Of a stretch of DNA of 64,000 bases, positions 60,430 to 64,000 are shown piece by piece. The notes under the pieces are model-generated. The model searched no databases and was not told the origin of the DNA. It was given only the letters and a program-made list of their open reading frames with translations. The position numbers were made by a program, and so were the translations under genes. The stretch is from Acidobacteriota bacterium (GTDB lineage Bacteria; Acidobacteriota; Terriglobia; UBA7540), in contig JAKASG010000003.1 of assembly GCA_021828285.1 (NCBI GenBank), positions 1 through 64,000 on the forward strand, given 5' to 3'. Position 1 is the first letter of the stretch. Every line of letters begins with the position of its first letter.

Positions 60430-62868
60430 ATGAGCCCGAAGCGCAGCGAAAATCTTGTCAACGTTGCGGTGATCTCGGCGATTCGCCGGCCTCTCACCTA
60501 CCGCGTTCCTCCGGGTCTCGACCTTCGCACAGGCCAGCGCGTTACGGTCCCGCTCGGACGGCGTCCTGCACCGGGCATCGTCCTCGAACCGGTGACGCGC
60601 GTGGCGCCGGGCATCGCCCTGCGCGACGTGATTCGCGCCGTTGACTCCGAGCCTGCTCTTTCACCTGAATTGCTGACGCTGGGCCTTTGGATCGCCGATT
60701 ACTATCTTGCTCCGCCGGGTGAAGCTTTGAGAGCCATGCTGCCTTTGCGATCGGAGTCGCGACGGGCACGGACGGCGTCTCTCGGCGAGCCGGGCCGCCG
60801 CCGGCTCGAAGAGCTTTCGTCAAGTCTGCTCGAAGAAGCTCGCGAAAGCGTGGAGGCGAAATTGCTGCGCTACGTCGTGGACCGCAAGCGCGTAAGCCTC
60901 GAAACACTTCGGGAAAAATTCGGCGGCGCCCCGGCGGAGATTCTCGAAGCAGCACTTCGCGCAGGATTCATCGCAATAGAAGAAAGCCGGCGAGCCACGG
61001 GCCGCAGAGAGGTTTTTGCCGTCCGCGTGGCTCAACAAAGCGCGGGCGGCGCGAAACTCTCGCCGGTTGCACGGAAAATTGTGGATTACCTCGAGAAGCA
61101 AGGGCCGGTCGAAGATCATCGAGCCCTTCTCAAGTCGGCGGGCGGATCTCTGGCCCGCTTGAAGAAGTTGCGCGAGAGCGGCTGGATCGAATTGGCGGAG
61201 CCCGCGGCCTCGCCGCCCGGAGAAGGCGAATCCTCGCAACCGCCGGTCGAGCTGACCCCGGCGCAAACGCGGACGCTCGATGAGCTGGAAGCGCGGCTCG
61301 GCCGCACCGGTTTCAGCGTCGCATTGTTGCACGGCGTCACGGCGAGCGGCAAGACGGAAATTTATCTCCGGCTGATCGCGCGCTGCCTGGAACGCGGCCG
61401 AACGGCGCTCGCGCTGGTTCCGGAAATCGGATTGACGCCGGCCATTCAATCGCTCTTCATCGAGCGATTTGGAAACCGCGTCGCGGTGTTACACAGCGGC
61501 CTCGGTGAGAATGAGCGGCACGACGCCTGGTGGCGAATCCGGCGGGGCGAAGCGCCGGTGGTTTTGGGAACGCGTTCGGCGGTATTCGCGCCGATCGAGC
61601 GTCCGGGATTGATCGTGGTGGATGAAGAGCACGACGCGAGTTACAAGCAGGAAGATACGCCTCGCTACAACGGCCGGGATGTCGCCGTGGTGCGCGGGCG
61701 GATAGAGAAAGCGCTCGTCGTGCTCGGCTCGGCGACACCATCGCTTGAAAGCTACGCGAACGCCCGGAGCGGAAAATATACGCTGTGCGAGCTGCCGGAG
61801 CGCGTGGCGGGGCGGCCGCTCGCGACGGTCGAAATCGTGGATATGCGCGAGGAATTCCGGGAAACGCACACGCAGGTTCCGATTTCCCGCAGGCTGCGCG
61901 AGGCGATTGAAGCGCAGCGCGAGGCGGGCGGGCAAACGATGATTCTTCTGAATCGCCGCGGCTACGCGTGGTTTCTCCTTTGCCGAAGTTGCGGCGAAGC
62001 GGTGCGCTGCGTGAATTGCTCGATTTCGCTCACCTATCATCGCCGCGAACACCGGCTGCTTTGCCATTACTGCGGATATTCCGCGCCCGTCCCGTCGCAC
62101 TGCCCGGCCTGCGGCAGCGAGTATCTTTACTACGTCGGCGAGGGAACGGAGAAACTCGAAACGAAATTGGCGGAAGCCTTTCCGAAGGCGCGAGTCGCCC
62201 GGCTCGACCGGGATACGGTGCATCGCGCGGGACAATATCGCAAAATCCTCTCGGCGTTTCGGGAAGGGAAGATTGATATCCTCGTCGGCACGCAACTGAT
62301 TGCGAAAGGGCACGACTTTCCCGGCGTAACCCTGGTCGGCATTGTTTCAGCGGACACGGCGCTCAGCCTGCCGGATTTTCGGTCGGCGGAAAGGACCTTC
62401 CAGTTGCTCACGCAAGCGGCGGGACGAGCCGGCCGAGGCGAGGCGCCGGGGCGCGTGCTGGTGCAGACTTTTTATCCCGAACATTACGCCATCCGGCTCG
62501 CCGCGGAGCAGAATTACGCCGGCTTCTTCGCGAAGGAAATGCAGTTTCGCCGGCTAATGCATTATCCCCCGGCCGTTGCGCTTGCGAACATCGTAGCGCG
62601 CGATGAGAAGCTCGAACGCGCGGCGCGGACGGCGGAAATCGTTTCCGGAATTTTCGGCGAACTCGCGGATCCGCACTTGAAGGTCATCGGCCCAAGCCCA
62701 GCGCCGCTTGCGCGCATCGAAGGCCGCTACCGGATTCAGTTCCTTGTGAAGGCGGATTCGCGCGAACGGTTGAAAACGGCGCTCAACCGCGCGCTCGACG
62801 AGTGCGAGCAGCAAGGCATTCCGCCCCGGTCGCTCATCGTGGATATGGACCCGCTCAGCTTGATGTGA
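60430..62868 (+). CDS. priA: Primosomal protein N' (replication restart helicase)
   Basis: 3'-5' DNA helicase that reloads the replisome at stalled forks. 812 residues: N-terminal 3'-DNA-end-binding domain (~1-105), winged helix, Walker A GVTASGKTEIY (~300), DEEH box VVDEEHDASYKQED, zinc-binding cysteines (CRSCGEAVRCVNC, LLCHYCGY, SHCPACGSEY), motifs V/VI (GTQLIAKGHDFPGVTLVGIV, QAAGRAGRGEAPGRVLVQT) and a C-terminal domain to LIVDMDPLSLM. Starts 6 bases after the metF-like gene. Last gene of the plus-strand block. Confidence 0.95.
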   Translation: MSPKRSENLVNVAVISAIRRPLTYRVPPGLDLRTGQRVTVPLGRRPAPGIVLEPVTRVAPGIALRDVIRAVDSEPALSPELLTLGLWIADYYLAPPGEALRAMLPLRSESRRARTASLGEPGRRRLEELSSSLLEEARESVEAKLLRYVVDRKRVSLETLREKFGGAPAEILEAALRAGFIAIEESRRATGRREVFAVRVAQQSAGGAKLSPVARKIVDYLEKQGPVEDHRALLKSAGGSLARLKKLRESGWIELAEPAASPPGEGESSQPPVELTPAQTRTLDELEARLGRTGFSVALLHGVTASGKTEIYLRLIARCLERGRTALALVPEIGLTPAIQSLFIERFGNRVAVLHSGLGENERHDAWWRIRRGEAPVVLGTRSAVFAPIERPGLIVVDEEHDASYKQEDTPRYNGRDVAVVRGRIEKALVVLGSATPSLESYANARSGKYTLCELPERVAGRPLATVEIVDMREEFRETHTQVPISRRLREAIEAQREAGGQTMILLNRRGYAWFLLCRSCGEAVRCVNCSISLTYHRREHRLLCHYCGYSAPVPSHCPACGSEYLYYVGEGTEKLETKLAEAFPKARVARLDRDTVHRAGQYRKILSAFREGKIDILVGTQLIAKGHDFPGVTLVGIVSADTALSLPDFRSAERTFQLLTQAAGRAGRGEAPGRVLVQTFYPEHYAIRLAAEQNYAGFFAKEMQFRRLMHYPPAVALANIVARDEKLERAARTAEIVSGIFGELADPHLKVIGPSPAPLARIEGRYRIQFLVKADSRERLKTALNRALDECEQQGIPPRSLIVDMDPLSLM

Positions 62869-62976
62869 GCGGTGCGCGGCGGAGCGAAGAATTGACTCGC
62901 ATTTTGGTTTGCGGATATCGCGCATTCCGCCCCCTCAACGCATCTGCGTGACAATCCTCGTGCATCCGCGCTCGCC

Positions 62977-63005
62977 TTGCTTTCCGATTGCGAGGTGTGT
63001 ATGAT
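62977..63005 (+). promoter_or_regulatory. Sigma-70 promoter for the gene at 63279
   Basis: TTGCTT (62977-62982), exactly 17 bases, TATGAT (63000-63005). Transcription would start near 63012, giving a leader of about 265 bases before the ATG at 63279. Otherwise the 62869-63278 gap holds no gene. Confidence 0.55.
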
Positions 63006-63214
63006 GCACGAGTTCGGAGGCCCGACTGGTTCCCGGGTTCCGCGCATGCGGCTCAAACGTCAATTTGATAAAAACGCGCCTTCAAACCGCTGGGGAGCGA
63101 CAGCCGCTATAAGCTGAAGAGCGTCAAGCGGCCGGCTCGCAAGGGCAAAACGCCCCCGCTTGCCTCGAAAGGCTCGGCTGCCTCGGAACGTCCCGGCTTG
63201 AGGTGACGCCGCGA

Positions 63215-63230
63215 GCCGCCGCGAGGCGGC
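63215..63230 (+). promoter_or_regulatory. Leader hairpin with GNRA-type loop
   Basis: GCCGCC-GCGA-GGCGGC is a perfect six-base stem closed by a GCGA (GNRA) tetraloop, ~49 bases before the start at 63279. No T run follows. Part of the long leader; function unknown. Confidence 0.4.
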
Positions 63231-63278
63231 GACTGCCCTGGACCAAGACTCCGGCGACGGAAAAAGGGGAGGGAAACG

Positions 63279-64000
63279 ATGCGCGCATCAAGAGTAATGA
63301 TTTCAGCCGTGGTTCTCCTGGGAGCAAGCTCCTTGCTCTGGGGCCAAAACGGCCAGCATTTCTCGGCGACGATGAACAGTCCCATGGTGACCGCGCTTGG
63401 CGGGCCGCCCACGAAGATGTACGTTTACGTGGATGGTCCCAGGCAGAGAGTCAATCAGCCGATGCCGGGCTCGAAGAATGACGAAGCCGACACGCTGATC
63501 CTGTTCGACAAGCACGAGCAGTTTTTTATACAACCCTACAAGCACACGTGCCAGGAAAGCGTTTTCCCCGCTTCAGCGGCTTCAGACCTTTCCATCGCCA
63601 ACATGATGGGCGGACCCATTGCGAAGCCGTCGTCCACGACAAAGATCACTCACATGGGGACGGGGATGGCGGCGGGTGTCAAGTGCGATATTGAGGACAT
63701 CGAAGCGGCTGGCTCGCCGATGATGCGGGTATGGGTCGCCAAAGGGTTCGATTTGCCGGTCAAAGTTGCGATGTCCAGGGACGCGATGGCGCAAGCTTCG
63801 CACCTGCTGAGCCAAAGCCAACCCACTACGATTGATGCAACCTTCAAGAACAGAGTGAAGGCCCAATTCAAGCCGCAGGAAAAGGTCGCGTTTCTATTCC
63901 TTTCGAGCATTTCGACTTTGGAACAAGCTTGCGGAAACACTCTCCATCGCGCGTGCACGCTCGCGGAAATGATCAAGACGGTTGTCGCTCCCGCGCCCCA
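63279..64000 (+). CDS. Exported protein of unknown function, 5' part
   Basis: The frame runs off the right window edge; ~240 residues are visible. The ATG at 63279 follows a strong AGGGGAGGG site. A signal peptide covers residues ~1-23 (MRASRVMISAVVLLGASSLL, then WGQ), cleavage probably near the Gln. The mature part has no recognised domain. It is rich in Met, Gly and Pro in places (GTGMAAGV, MNSPMVTALGGPPTKMYVYV) and contains four Cys in the visible part. Near the edge is a HRACTLAEMIKTV segment. It lies alone after priA with its own promoter. An extracytoplasmic location is inferred. Confidence 0.75.
   Translation, partial: MRASRVMISAVVLLGASSLLWGQNGQHFSATMNSPMVTALGGPPTKMYVYVDGPRQRVNQPMPGSKNDEADTLILFDKHEQFFIQPYKHTCQESVFPASAASDLSIANMMGGPIAKPSSTTKITHMGTGMAAGVKCDIEDIEAAGSPMMRVWVAKGFDLPVKVAMSRDAMAQASHLLSQSQPTTIDATFKNRVKAQFKPQEKVAFLFLSSISTLEQACGNTLHRACTLAEMIKTVVAPAP

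Noticed and set aside
1-64000. CRISPR array, rRNA, tRNA or insertion sequence
   Set aside because: No regularly spaced repeats, no transposase frame, no rRNA or cloverleaf-like sequence was found on reading both strands; short or divergent tRNAs could have been missed by eye.

Overview
The window looks like a chromosomal stretch of a soil or sediment Acidobacteriota-type bacterium. The DNA is GC-rich and densely coded. The long block recJ - lptC/lptA-like - lptB - rpoN - hpf - rapZ ... yicC - gmk - rpoZ - coaBC - UDG - priA, an unusual Hfq-like Sm protein, bacillithiol synthase BshA and a palindromic GTCAT..GAGCGAA interspersed repeat all fit that group. The assignment is inference from gene content and style; no 16S or tRNA gene is visible.

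Layout. 1-1546: 3' part of a glycine-rich surface/fibre-like protein. 1.8-3.9 kb: NarL-type two-component pair. 4-7.6 kb: an exported protein, then 2-oxoacid:ferredoxin oxidoreductase korA-korB (minus strand). 7.9-9.6 kb: a small module made of a 64-residue membrane peptide with a duplicated LGSFPPPLPP decapeptide, a 7-TM protein and a one-TM protein. The peptide's Shine-Dalgarno sits inside a perfect hairpin stem. 9.8-16.6 kb: acyl-CoA dehydrogenase, double-ACT protein, xylulokinase, a membrane protein, and a Gfo/Idh/MocA dehydrogenase with a sugar isomerase/epimerase. 16.9-20 kb: glycine-zipper exported protein, TrmJ-like methyltransferase, radical SAM protein. 20.3-24.3 kb: a Lol-like envelope operon (lipoprotein, FtsX-type permease, ATPase, small membrane protein, LolA-like protein).

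24.4-32.8 kb: Fis-like protein, CvpA, PurC, PEP carboxylase, threonine synthase, aspartate kinase and a LysR regulator. This is anaplerosis feeding aspartate-family amino acids. 33.0-34.6 kb: a BglII/BstYI-type restriction-modification island. The methylase is intact, but the endonuclease has a TAG codon exactly at the expected catalytic Gln. 34.6-37 kb: MsrA and gamma-glutamyltranspeptidase. 37.2-41 kb: bshA-hemE-hemY. 41-44.2 kb: exported protein, Hfq-like protein, holB, tmk.

44.2-62.9 kb: a nearly unbroken plus-strand block for DNA repair, LPS transport, sigma-54, ribosome hibernation, RapZ, a ROK kinase, an MsbA-like exporter, YicC, Gmk, RNA polymerase omega, CoaBC, uracil-DNA glycosylase, an MTHFR-like enzyme and PriA. 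The window ends inside an exported protein that starts at 63279 behind a good sigma-70 promoter and a long leader. No CRISPR array, insertion sequence, rRNA or tRNA was found.
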